64,000 bases of DNA, from contig NZ_CP154630.1 in NCBI RefSeq assembly GCF_039555535.1, positions 4,477,001-4,541,000 of the forward strand, given 5' to 3'. This DNA is from Stenotrophomonas maltophilia. GTDB taxonomy: Bacteria; Pseudomonadota; Gammaproteobacteria; Xanthomonadales; Xanthomonadaceae. Below, one piece after another: positions 42,358 to 50,682 of this stretch. The notes under the pieces were generated by a model that was not told where the DNA came from, did not search any database, and saw nothing but the letters and a program-made list of their open reading frames with translations. Within the stretch, counting starts at the first letter, position 1; the number at the start of each line of letters is the position of its first letter. The position numbers and the translations under genes are program-made.

Positions 42358-44330
42358 GCGCGTACCTCCTTCAGCTTGGCCAGGTTGGCCGCTTCAGTGC
42401 GCGCCACCTCTTCGGAACTGACGTAGTAGTCCACGTCCTCGTCGTAGGACCGCACGATCAGGGTCACGATCATCGCAATGAAGCTGGCCGCGGCCATCCA
42501 CCAGATGTGCCAGACCAGGGCGAAGCACAGCACCAGGATCCAGATGTTGAGGATCAGCGGCACGCCGGTGTTCTTCGGCATGTGGATCGGCGCGTACTTC
42601 TTCGGCGGCGGTGGCAGGCCACGCTTTTTCGCTTCGTGGAAGGCGTCCAGCTCATCAGCCTTGGGCACCACGGCGAAGTTGTAGAACGGCGGCGGCGACG
42701 GCGTGGCCCATTCCAGCGTGCGTGCGTTCCACGGGTCGCCGGTCAGGTCCAGGTTGCGCTTGCGGTCGCGCACGCTCACGTAGATCTGCACCAGCATCAG
42801 GATGATGCCCGCGAACACGAACAGCGCACCGATGAAGGCGGCGATCAGGTACGGCGTCCACGCCGGGTTGTCGTACTGGTTCATGCGGCGGGTCATGCCC
42901 ATGAAGCCCAGCATGTACAGCGGCATGAAGGCCAGGTAGAAGCCGATCACCCAGCACGCGAACGACCACTTGCCCAGGCGCTCGTTGAGGGTGAATCCGA
43001 ACACCTTCGGGAACCAGTAGGCGAAGCCGGCCAGGTAGCCGAACAGCGCGCCGCCGATGATGGTGTTATGGAAGTGCGCGACCAGGAACAGGCTGTTGTG
43101 CAGCAGGAAGTCCGCGCCCGGGATGGCCAGCAGCACGCCGGTCATGCCACCGATGGTGAAGGTGACCAGGAAGGCAATGGTCCACAGCATCGGCACGCTG
43201 AACTCGACGCGGCCGCCGTACATGGTGAACAGCCAGGTGAAGATCTTCACGCCTGTGGGAATGGCGATGATCATCGTCATGATGCCGAAGAAGGCATTGA
43301 CGCTGGCACCGGAGCCCATGGTGAAGAAGTGGTGCAGCCAGACGATGAACGACAGGATGCCGATCGCCAGCGTGGCGCCGACCATCGACTTGTAGCCGAA
43401 CAGCTTCTTGCGCGCGAACGTGGCGGTTACTTCGGAGAAGATGCCGAACGCCGGCAGCACCAGGATGTACACCTCCGGATGGCCCCAGGCCCACACCAGG
43501 TTCACGTACATCATCGGGTTGCCACCCAACGTGTTGGTGTAGAAGTTGAAGTCCAGGTAGCGGTCCAGGGTGAGCGCACCCAGCGCCACGGTCAGGATCG
43601 GGAAGGCGGCGATGATGATCACGCTGGTGACCAGCACGGTCCAGGTGAACACCGGCATCTTCATCAGGGTCATGCCCGGCGCACGCATGCGCAGGATGGT
43701 GATGAACAGGTTGACGCCGGTCAGCAAGGTGCCGATGCCGGAGGCCTGCAACGCCCAGATGTAGTAATCGACACCCACGCCTGGACTGAACTCGATGCCC
43801 GACAGCGGCGGATAAGCCACCCAGCCGGTCATGGCGAATTCGCCAACGCCCAGCGAGATCATCATCAGCGCGGCACCGACCACGAAGATCCAGAAGCTGA
43901 AGGCGTTGAGGAACGGGAACGCCATGTCGCGCGCGCCGATCTGCAGCGGCACGATGATGTTCATCAGGCCGACCACGAACGGGGTGGCCACGAAGAAGAT
44001 CATGATCACGCCGTGCGCGGTGAAGATCTGGTCGTAGTGCTCGGGCGGCAGGAATCCGTCGCTGCCTGGGCCGGCCGCGGCCAGCTGCGCGCGCATCATC
44101 AGTGCATCGGCGAAGCCGCGCACCAGCATGACCAGCGCCACCACCACGTACATGATGCCGATCTTCTTGTGGTCCACGGTGGTGAACCAGTCACGCCACA
44201 GCGGGCCCCACAGCTTGAAGTACGTCACCGCGCCAAGCAGCGCGAGGCCACCCAGCACCATGGCCGCCAATGTGACCACGACGATCGGCTCGTGCAGCGG
44301 CACGGCCTCCCACGTCAATTTACCCAACAT
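42354..44330 (-). CDS. cyoB: Cytochrome bo3 quinol oxidase subunit I
   Basis: 658 aa with about 15 transmembrane helices; the catalytic subunit with low-spin heme b, heme o3 and CuB. Visible motifs: [16 protein letters not shown] (heme ligand His), [22 protein letters not shown] (CuB His and the cross-linked Tyr), [12 protein letters not shown] (CuB His pair) and [11 protein letters not shown] (heme ligands). It reduces oxygen with quinol electrons and pumps protons. Full length; overlaps cyoC. Confidence 0.97.
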   Translation of the reverse strand: MLGKLTWEAVPLHEPIVVVTLAAMVLGGLALLGAVTYFKLWGPLWRDWFTTVDHKKIGIMYVVVALVMLVRGFADALMMRAQLAAAGPGSDGFLPPEHYDQIFTAHGVIMIFFVATPFVVGLMNIIVPLQIGARDMAFPFLNAFSFWIFVVGAALMMISLGVGEFAMTGWVAYPPLSGIEFSPGVGVDYYIWALQASGIGTLLTGVNLFITILRMRAPGMTLMKMPVFTWTVLVTSVIIIAAFPILTVALGALTLDRYLDFNFYTNTLGGNPMMYVNLVWAWGHPEVYILVLPAFGIFSEVTATFARKKLFGYKSMVGATLAIGILSFIVWLHHFFTMGSGASVNAFFGIMTMIIAIPTGVKIFTWLFTMYGGRVEFSVPMLWTIAFLVTFTIGGMTGVLLAIPGADFLLHNSLFLVAHFHNTIIGGALFGYLAGFAYWFPKVFGFTLNERLGKWSFACWVIGFYLAFMPLYMLGFMGMTRRMNQYDNPAWTPYLIAAFIGALFVFAGIILMLVQIYVSVRDRKRNLDLTGDPWNARTLEWATPSPPPFYNFAVVPKADELDAFHEAKKRGLPPPPKKYAPIHMPKNTGVPLILNIWILVLCFALVWHIWWMAAASFIAMIVTLIVRSYDEDVDYYVSSEEVARTEAANLAKLKEVRA

Positions 44331-44335
44331 GTTCG

Positions 44336-45241
44336 TTACTCCTGGGAAACCTGGGCACCGCCGGCAGCGCCCGCCGGGGTGGCGGCAGCGGTGTTTTCAC
44401 CAACGCCGATGAACTGGTCGATGACCTTCTTGAACAGCAGTGGTTCAACACTGGAGAAGTGCTGCACCGGTGCGTTCTTCGACGGCGCGGCCAGCGCCTT
44501 GAACTGCGTGAAGCTGAGCGCGTCCGGCGCGCTGCGCACCTCGGCCACCCAGCGCTCGAAGTCTTCGTTGCTGCTGGCGGTGGCGATGAACTTCATGTTC
44601 GAGAAGCCATGCCCGCTGTAGTTGCCGGACATGCCACGGAACTGGCCGGGCTCGTTGGCGATCAGGTGCAGCTGCGTGCGCATGCCGGCCATCGCGTAGA
44701 TCTGCCCACCCAGCTGCGGGATGAAGAAGGTATTCATCGTCGAGTTGGAGGTGATGTTGAATGCCAGCGGGCGGTTGGCCGGGAAGTTGAGCTGGTTGAC
44801 CGTGGCGATGCCCAGGTCCGGATAGACGAACACCCACTTCCAGTCGGTGGCGATCACGTCCACGTGCAGCGGTTCGCCAGCCACGTCCAGCGGCTTGTAC
44901 GGGTCGAGCTCGTGGGTGGACTTCCACACGATCACCGCCAGTACCGCGATGATGATCAGCGGCACGCCCCAGACCACGATTTCCACCTTGGTGGAGTGCG
45001 ACCAGTCCGGCGTGTATTTCGCTTTGGTGTTGCCGGCGCGGTAGCGCCACGCGAACACGAAGGTCAGCACGATGGCCGGTATCACCACGATCAGCATCAG
45101 GCCGATGCAGATCAGGATCAGGTCGCGCTGGGCGAGCCCGACCATGCCCTTCGAATCCAGCAGCACCCAGTCACAGCCCGACAGGCCGACGCAGGCCAGG
45201 GCGACCAGCGCCAGGCGGATGCGGTTCCAGCAGATATTCAT
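44336..45241 (-). CDS. cyoA: Cytochrome bo3 quinol oxidase subunit II
   Basis: 301 aa. A lipoprotein signal ends VGLSGCDW, then two transmembrane helices ([50 protein letters not shown]) and a periplasmic cupredoxin domain without the CuA ligands ([23 protein letters not shown]), as expected for a quinol rather than cytochrome c oxidase. The C-terminal tail is Ala-rich. First gene of cyoABCD; divergent from a MocR gene. Confidence 0.95.
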   Translation of the reverse strand: MNICWNRIRLALVALACVGLSGCDWVLLDSKGMVGLAQRDLILICIGLMLIVVIPAIVLTFVFAWRYRAGNTKAKYTPDWSHSTKVEIVVWGVPLIIIAVLAVIVWKSTHELDPYKPLDVAGEPLHVDVIATDWKWVFVYPDLGIATVNQLNFPANRPLAFNITSNSTMNTFFIPQLGGQIYAMAGMRTQLHLIANEPGQFRGMSGNYSGHGFSNMKFIATASSNEDFERWVAEVRSAPDALSFTQFKALAAPSKNAPVQHFSSVEPLLFKKVIDQFIGVGENTAAATPAGAAGGAQVSQE

Positions 45242-45364
45242 TGGAGGTCAACCCTGTTGAAGAAGCGCGCTTGACCGGCTCGCCTGCGCGCAGCGCCCGG
45301 GCGTGGAGCGGCTACACTGTGGGTACGAGGTCGCCTACAAGCAGGCGAACCACTCCAATCAAGC

Positions 45365-45389
45365 CCATACAAGATACAGCATTGTATGG
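45365..45389 (+). promoter_or_regulatory. MocR-type operator, site 1
   Basis: CCATACAA-N9-TTGTATGG, a perfect 8-bp inverted repeat between cyoA and the first MocR gene. A third half-site GTATGG occurs 22 nt further (45406-45411). The same CCATACAA-N9-TTGTATG layout recurs at 46862. Combined inverted and direct repeats are usual for MocR/GabR-type operators. Confidence 0.75.
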
Positions 45390-45424
45390 ACTTGTGCATC
45401 TGCACGTATGGAAAAATCTGACCG

Positions 45425-46840
45425 ATGACGCCACCTGCCGCCGGCCGCCGCCTGAAACACCCCAATCGCACCTGGGTCCGCCCCTTCCGCGAGGGCGCCG
45501 GCCCGCTGTACCTGCAGATTGCCCAGCAGGTGCGCGAGGCAGTGGATGACGGCGTGCTGCGCCCGGGCGACCGCCTGCCGCCGCAGCGCGACCTGGCCCA
45601 GCAGGTGGGCGTGGACCTGACCACGGTCACCCGCGCCTTTGCCGAACTGCGCCAGGCCGGGCTGCTGGATGCACAGGGGGCCGGCGGCACCTTCATCGCG
45701 CTGTCGGCCGGCAACCGCAGCACCTCGGTCGACCTGAGCATGAACATCCCGCCGCTGCTGGGCAGCGCGCCGTTCGCGCAGGGCATGGAGGCCGGTTTCC
45801 AGCACGTGGGCCAGCAGCTGGGCCAGGGCGAACTGATGAGCTACCACGTCGGCGCAGGTACCCGCGAGGACCGCGCCGCCGCCGTACAGTGGCTGGCACC
45901 GATGCTGGGTACGGTCGGCGCCGACCAGGTAGTGATCTGCCCAGGTGCGCAGACCGCGCTGTGCGCATTGATCCTGGCCCGCACCCAGCCAGGCGAGCTG
46001 ATCGCCGCCGAGCAGCTGACCTACCCGGGCCTGCTGGCCGCCGCGCGCGTGCTGCAGCGGGGCGTGGTGCCGGTGGCGATGGACGCCGAAGGCATGCTGC
46101 CCGAAGCTCTGGAAGAAGCCTGCCAGCTGCGCCGCCCGCGCCTGCTGTATCTGGTGCCGACCATCCAGAACCCCACCACGGCAACGATGTCGGCGCAGCG
46201 CCGGCAGGCCCTGCTGGATGTCGCCAAGCGCCACGATCTGACCGTTATCGAAGACGATCCCTACTGGTTGCTGGCCGGGGACGCCGCACCGCCGCTGGCC
46301 GCCCAGCGCGATGCCGACTGCCCGGTGTATTACATCTCCACCCTGTCCAAGTGCCTGGCACCGGGCCTGCGCACCGCCTACCTGGTGGTGCCGGCCGGCG
46401 AACCGATGGAACCGGTGCTGGACGCGCTGCGCGCGATCGCCCTGATGCCGACCCAGTCAATGGTGGCGGTGGCTTCGCAGTGGATCCGCAGTGGCCAGGC
46501 CCAGGACATGGTGCAGCGCTTCCAGCAGGAGCTGCGCGAGCGCCAGGCCATTGCCGCCCGGTATCTGCCCGCCCGTGCCCAGGCCCATCCGGCCGGCCTG
46601 CACGTGTGGCTGCCGTTGCCGCCACGGCTGGACCAATACCGGCTGATCCAGGCCGCCCAGGAACAGGGGCTGGGCATCGCCAGCTCCGACGCCTTCAGCG
46701 TGGAGGAGCCGCCACCGGGCAACGCGATCCGCCTGTCGCTGGGCGGCGCGGTCGACCAGGGCGCGCTGGCCGGGGCGCTGGCGAAGCTGAATGAGATCCT
46801 GTCTGAAGCGCCCGAGGCCCGGCATAACGCCATCGTCTGA
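45425..46840 (+). CDS. MocR-family (GntR/aminotransferase) transcriptional regulator, copy 1
   Basis: 471 aa. The N-terminal GntR winged helix (about 25-95) has PLYLQIAQQVREAVDDGVLRPGDRLPPQRDLAQQVGVDLTTVTRAFAEL. It is joined to a fold-type I aminotransferase domain (about 110-460) with the PLP Lys in YYISTLSKCLAPGLRTAY and VIEDDPYW. MocR proteins bind PLP and regulate vitamin B6, GABA or amino-acid metabolism; the effector is unknown here. The start at ATG 45425 lies 36 nt after the operator palindrome. A paralogue lies at 47783. Confidence 0.88.
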   Translation: MTPPAAGRRLKHPNRTWVRPFREGAGPLYLQIAQQVREAVDDGVLRPGDRLPPQRDLAQQVGVDLTTVTRAFAELRQAGLLDAQGAGGTFIALSAGNRSTSVDLSMNIPPLLGSAPFAQGMEAGFQHVGQQLGQGELMSYHVGAGTREDRAAAVQWLAPMLGTVGADQVVICPGAQTALCALILARTQPGELIAAEQLTYPGLLAAARVLQRGVVPVAMDAEGMLPEALEEACQLRRPRLLYLVPTIQNPTTATMSAQRRQALLDVAKRHDLTVIEDDPYWLLAGDAAPPLAAQRDADCPVYYISTLSKCLAPGLRTAYLVVPAGEPMEPVLDALRAIALMPTQSMVAVASQWIRSGQAQDMVQRFQQELRERQAIAARYLPARAQAHPAGLHVWLPLPPRLDQYRLIQAAQEQGLGIASSDAFSVEEPPPGNAIRLSLGGAVDQGALAGALAKLNEILSEAPEARHNAIV

Positions 46841-46861
46841 ACCGGGTAGATGGCACTCCAT

Positions 46862-46886
46862 CCATACAAGATGATATTTTGTATGC
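46862..46886 (+). promoter_or_regulatory. MocR-type operator, site 2
   Basis: CCATACAA-N9-TTGTATGC followed by another TGTATGG half-site at 46889-46895. It lies 27 nt before the start of the small membrane gene at 46914 and has the same spacing as site 1. Confidence 0.75.
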
Positions 46887-46913
46887 AATGTATGGATGAA
46901 GGAACGTGCATCG

Positions 46914-47174
46914 ATGCGCGCCGAGAAACTGAAGTTCCACCTGGTGATGGCGGGGTGCGGTGGCTTTGTGGTGCTGATGCTGGCCGCACTGGCCTGGGTC
47001 TGCCTGCAGCCGCAGACCGTGGACGTGCAGGCCGCCGAGCGCCACGCCATCGAGCAGTGCGTGCAGCGCAGCGAGGATCCGTCGCGTAGCGAGATCCAGC
47101 GCCGCGCGCAGGCCGATTCCTGCCGCGAGATGCGCAAGCAGTACGTGCACAAGTTCGGAAGGGAAGACTCCTGA
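46914..47174 (+). CDS. Small single-pass membrane protein
   Basis: 86 aa. A short basic start is followed by one helix (LVMAGCGGFVVLMLAALAWVCL), then a charged periplasmic part with two Cys (IEQCVQRS, ADSCREMRKQY) that could form a disulfide. AAGGA lies before ATG 46914; ATG 46896 in frame lacks a ribosome site. Its stop overlaps the thioredoxin-like gene (TGATG). Unknown family; the context suggests a redox partner. Confidence 0.65.
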   Translation: MRAEKLKFHLVMAGCGGFVVLMLAALAWVCLQPQTVDVQAAERHAIEQCVQRSEDPSRSEIQRRAQADSCREMRKQYVHKFGREDS

Positions 47175-47773
47175 TGGGCGCAGCCGCGCCGCGCCGCCGC
47201 TTGCTGCTGCCGACGATGATCGCCCTCGCCTGCCTGTTCATGGCAGGCGTGGCGGCTGCACTGTGGCAGTACTTCGGCTACAGCGCGCAATCCACGTTCA
47301 CCGAACAGGCCATCGTCTTCGACGACTCGCAACTGCGCCTGCCGGCTGATCTTGCCGGAGATAGCGGCCGCATCCGCGTGGTGCATTTCTGGGACCCGGC
47401 ATGTGCGGTCTGCAACCGGGAGACCGGTGCACACCTGAGCTACCTGATCAGCATGTACCGCCGCGCCGGCATCGACTTCTACGCGATCCGCCGCCCTGGC
47501 ACGCAGGGCGAACTGCCCGAGCCGCTGCGCAACAAGGTGATCAACCTGCCGACCATCGATGGAATCGAGCACATCCCGGCCAGCCCTGCGGTGGCGATCT
47601 GGGACCGGCAGGGCCATCTGGCCTACGCCGGGCCGTACAGCATCGGCATGGTCTGCAACTCGGCCAACAGCTTCGTCGAACCGCTGCTGGACAGACTGGT
47701 GCGCGGTGAAACCGTGCGCCCCAAAGGACTGCTTGCCGTGGGCTGCTACTGCCCGTGGCAGGCCAAGCGCTGA
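47174..47773 (+). CDS. Membrane-anchored thioredoxin-like protein (DUF6436-like)
   Basis: 199 aa. N-terminal anchor (LLLPTMIALACLFMAGVAAALWQYFGY), then a periplasmic thioredoxin-like fold: RIRVVHFWDPACAVCNRETGAHLSYL with a CAVC redox motif, INLPTIDGIEHIPASPAVAIWDRQGHLAYAGPYSIG, and later Cys residues (MVCNSAN, VGCYCPWQ). It probably acts as a periplasmic disulfide reductase or sensor. It overlaps the small membrane gene and is followed after 9 nt by the second MocR regulator, so the three form an operon under operator site 2. Confidence 0.75.
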   Translation: MGAAAPRRRLLLPTMIALACLFMAGVAAALWQYFGYSAQSTFTEQAIVFDDSQLRLPADLAGDSGRIRVVHFWDPACAVCNRETGAHLSYLISMYRRAGIDFYAIRRPGTQGELPEPLRNKVINLPTIDGIEHIPASPAVAIWDRQGHLAYAGPYSIGMVCNSANSFVEPLLDRLVRGETVRPKGLLAVGCYCPWQAKR

Positions 47774-47782
47774 GGACGCGCA

Positions 47783-49297
47783 ATGACATCACTGGCTCTG
47801 AGTGGCGCGACCGCCGCAAACAACAACGGCGGTCACCTGTCCGAACCGACCGATGGTTATGGACAGGCTCCCGCCGTTGGAAGCAACGATACGCCCCGAC
47901 ATGCTCCGTACATGCCGCGACCGGATGTCGCAGCGCGCGAGTGGGTGCAGGACGTGCTCGCGCACAGCGGGCCGATCTACCTGCGCATCGTCAACTCACT
48001 GGAACGCACGGTGCGTCGCGGTGGCCTCGCCCCCGGCCAGCGCCTGCCCTCGCAGCGTGCGTTGGCGCAGCAACTGGGCATTGACCTGACCACGGTCACC
48101 CGCGCCTTCGATGAAGCACGCAAGCGTGGCCTGATCGAAGCGCGCGGACCGCAGGGCAGCTTCATCGCACCGCCCAAGGCCGGCTTCGACCAGGTGGTGG
48201 ACCTGAGCATGAACGTGCCGCCGGTGCCTGATGCCGACGCGCTGGCGGAGACGCTGCGCCGTGGTGCCGCCGCCGTGCTTGCGCGCAGCAACGCACCGAA
48301 CCTGATGACCTATCACCTGGGTGGCGGCAACCCCACTGATCGCCATGCCGCGGCGCGCTGGCTGCAACCGATGCTCGGCACCGTGGATGACAACTGCCTG
48401 CTGCTGACCGAGGGCGCGCAGGTGGCGCTGGCCGCGATCCTGGTCAGCCAGGGCCGCGATGGCGATACGATACTGTGCGATGCGCTGGTCTATCCGGGGC
48501 TGCTGCAGGCCGCAGCGGCGCTGGGGCGTCGGCTGCTGCCGGTGGACGGCGACGAGCACGGCATGTGCCCTGAAGCGCTGGCGCGGCAGGCACGCGACAG
48601 CGGCGCGCGGCTGGTCTATCTCAACCCCACCTGCCAGAACCCGACCGCCCTGACACTGCCCTTGCAGCGGCGTGAGGCGCTGGTGCAGGTGCTGGAGCGC
48701 GAAGGCCTGCTGGCGATCGAGGATGATCCGTACTGGCACCTTGCCGAGGACGCGCCAACACCGCTGGCGACACTGGCGCCGCACCATGTGTTCTACGTGG
48801 CAACGCTGTCGAAGGTGATCAGCCCCGGCCTGCGCACCGCGTTCGTGCACTGCCCCAGTGCCGCACACGCCGAAGCGATGACAGCCGCGCTGCGGGCAAC
48901 ACGGTTGATGGGCCATCCGCTGGTGTCGGCGCTGGCCAGCCAGCTGCTGCTGGATGGCTCGGCGCAATCGTTGCTTGCGCAGGTGCGCAGCGAAGCACGC
49001 GAGCGCGTGCGCATGGCGCGCTATCTGCTGGCACCGTCGCTGCTGCAGCGTGCCGAGGGCCTGCATGCCTGGTGCCGGATACCGGCGCCGTGGACCGATG
49101 CCACCCTGGTGCGTACCGCGCAGCTGCAGGGGCTGGCGATCGCACCGTCATCGGCGTTCTGCCCGCCCGGGGTACAGCATCAGAACGGCGTGCGGCTGTC
49201 GCTGGGGCTGGCAGCGGAACGCCGGCAGCTGGAAGGCGCGTTGCGGCGGATTGACCGGCTGCTGTTGTCGGATGCGTTGCCGGCGATTGATCGATAG
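47783..49297 (+). CDS. MocR-family transcriptional regulator, copy 2
   Basis: 504 aa. An extra N-terminal extension of about 55 residues precedes the GntR winged helix (PIYLRIVNSLERTVRRGGLAPGQRLPSQRALAQQLGIDLTTVTRAFDEA). The aminotransferase domain follows, with VFYVATLSKVISPGLRTAF (PLP Lys) and AIEDDPYWHLAED. The HTH is very similar to that of copy 1, so both may read the same CCATACAA operators. ATG 47783 follows GAGG by seven nt. Third gene of the thioredoxin-like operon. Confidence 0.87.
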   Translation: MTSLALSGATAANNNGGHLSEPTDGYGQAPAVGSNDTPRHAPYMPRPDVAAREWVQDVLAHSGPIYLRIVNSLERTVRRGGLAPGQRLPSQRALAQQLGIDLTTVTRAFDEARKRGLIEARGPQGSFIAPPKAGFDQVVDLSMNVPPVPDADALAETLRRGAAAVLARSNAPNLMTYHLGGGNPTDRHAAARWLQPMLGTVDDNCLLLTEGAQVALAAILVSQGRDGDTILCDALVYPGLLQAAAALGRRLLPVDGDEHGMCPEALARQARDSGARLVYLNPTCQNPTALTLPLQRREALVQVLEREGLLAIEDDPYWHLAEDAPTPLATLAPHHVFYVATLSKVISPGLRTAFVHCPSAAHAEAMTAALRATRLMGHPLVSALASQLLLDGSAQSLLAQVRSEARERVRMARYLLAPSLLQRAEGLHAWCRIPAPWTDATLVRTAQLQGLAIAPSSAFCPPGVQHQNGVRLSLGLAAERRQLEGALRRIDRLLLSDALPAIDR

Positions 49298-49306
49298 GCG
49301 AAGAGC

Positions 49307-49370
49307 ATCCACGCATGGCGTGGATCTACGGGAACCGCTTCGGTAGATGCCAACCTTGGTTGGCACCTAC
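49307..49370 (+). repeat. Two GTAG-type palindromes of different subtypes
   Basis: ATCCACGC-ATG-GCGTGGAT followed by CTAC (49307-49329), then GTAGATGCCAACC-TT-GGTTGGCACCTAC (49343-49370). They fill the gap between the convergent MocR and aminotransferase genes. Confidence 0.8.
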
Positions 49371-49380
49371 CAGCGCAGGG

Positions 49381-50682
49381 TCAGGCCAGGGCAGAGAGGG
49401 CCCGCGCCAGCGCATCCATCTGCTCCGGCCGGGTGAACACCGACGGCGTCACCCGTACACAGGCACCCGATTCCAGGCCATCGCGATACGTGGTGAAAAT
49501 CCGATGTTCATCCAACAGGCGCTTCTGCAGTGCCTGGTTCTGTTCCACCGAGGTGTGGCCGCGCAGACGGAAACTGGCCAATGCACTGGCCAGCGCCGGG
49601 TCCGGCGAAGACAGCACTTCGATATGCGCCATCTGCCGCGCAGGTACCGTCCAGCGCTCGCGCAGGTAGCGCAGGCGCGCCTGCTTGTTGGCCACGCCGA
49701 TGCGCTGGTGCAATGCGATCGCTTCCGGCAGCGCCAGGTATGCCGCGAAGTTGACCGTGCCGGTGTGCACGCGGCTGCCGACACGGCCATCGTCGGTCTC
49801 GCCCATGTAGGGATCCAGGTCCGCCACGCGCCCCTTGCGCACGTACAGCGCGCCGACGCCGACCGGTGCGCCGATCCACTTGTGCAGGTTGATGCCGACG
49901 AAATCAGACTTCAGCTGCGGTATCGCATAGTCGATCTGGCCGAACCCGTGCGCGGCATCGACGATCACATCGATACCACGCACACGTGCACGCTCGGCAA
50001 TCTCCGCCACCGGCAGCACCAGCCCGTGGCGATGGCTGACCTGGGTCAACAGCACCAGCTTCAGCTGCGGCAATCGCGCGAATGCAGTCTCGTAGGCCTG
50101 CACGATCTGTGCGTGGTCGGGCACCGATGGCAGCGCGATGCGCTCGACCTGCACGCCACGACGCTGCTGCAGCCAGCGCATCGCGCCGATCATGCTGTCG
50201 TAGTCGATGTCGGCATACAGCACCTGGTCGCCGGGCTGCAGGCGGTTGTAGCCGCCAATCAACGCCAGCATCGCCTCGGTGGCCCCCCTCGTCAGTGCGA
50301 TCTCATCCGCACCCACACCCAGCAGCTCGGCCACCTGCCGCTGTACCGCCATGTACTGCGCCGGAAACGCGCGGCGCCCATACCAGGCATTGCCACGGTT
50401 CACCTCGGCGGTATGGCGCTGATAGCTGGCCAGCGTCTCACGCCCCATCGCGCCCCAGTAGCCGTTCTCCAGATGGTTCACTTCGTCGGTGATGTCGAAG
50501 TGGCTGGCCACGGCGGCCCAATGGTTTTCATCGCGGGCCAGTACTTCCGGCGCCACGGTCGTCGCGGGAATCTCCATCGGCGAAGCGTAACGCGCAGTGG
50601 CGCTGGCCGGCAGTGAAGGCAGCGCCGCTGCGGCCGGCAGCAATGCACCGGCGCGCAGCAGGGAACGACGACGAGCGTCCAT
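49381..50682 (-). CDS. Exported class V aminotransferase (cysteine desulfurase/isopenicillin N epimerase-like)
   Basis: 433 aa. The N-terminus MDARRRSLLRAGALLPAAAALPSLPASATA is a twin-arginine type signal, so the folded PLP protein is probably exported by Tat. The PLP domain has LTRGATEAMLALIGG, DIDYDSMIGAM, VIVDAAHGFGQIDY and the Lys in VGINLHKWIGAPVGVGALY. The substrate is unknown; relatives cleave or epimerise amino-acid derivatives. Its start overlaps the stop of the TonB receptor gene (TGATG), so it may process what that receptor imports. Confidence 0.83.
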   Translation of the reverse strand: MDARRRSLLRAGALLPAAAALPSLPASATARYASPMEIPATTVAPEVLARDENHWAAVASHFDITDEVNHLENGYWGAMGRETLASYQRHTAEVNRGNAWYGRRAFPAQYMAVQRQVAELLGVGADEIALTRGATEAMLALIGGYNRLQPGDQVLYADIDYDSMIGAMRWLQQRRGVQVERIALPSVPDHAQIVQAYETAFARLPQLKLVLLTQVSHRHGLVLPVAEIAERARVRGIDVIVDAAHGFGQIDYAIPQLKSDFVGINLHKWIGAPVGVGALYVRKGRVADLDPYMGETDDGRVGSRVHTGTVNFAAYLALPEAIALHQRIGVANKQARLRYLRERWTVPARQMAHIEVLSSPDPALASALASFRLRGHTSVEQNQALQKRLLDEHRIFTTYRDGLESGACVRVTPSVFTRPEQMDALARALSALA

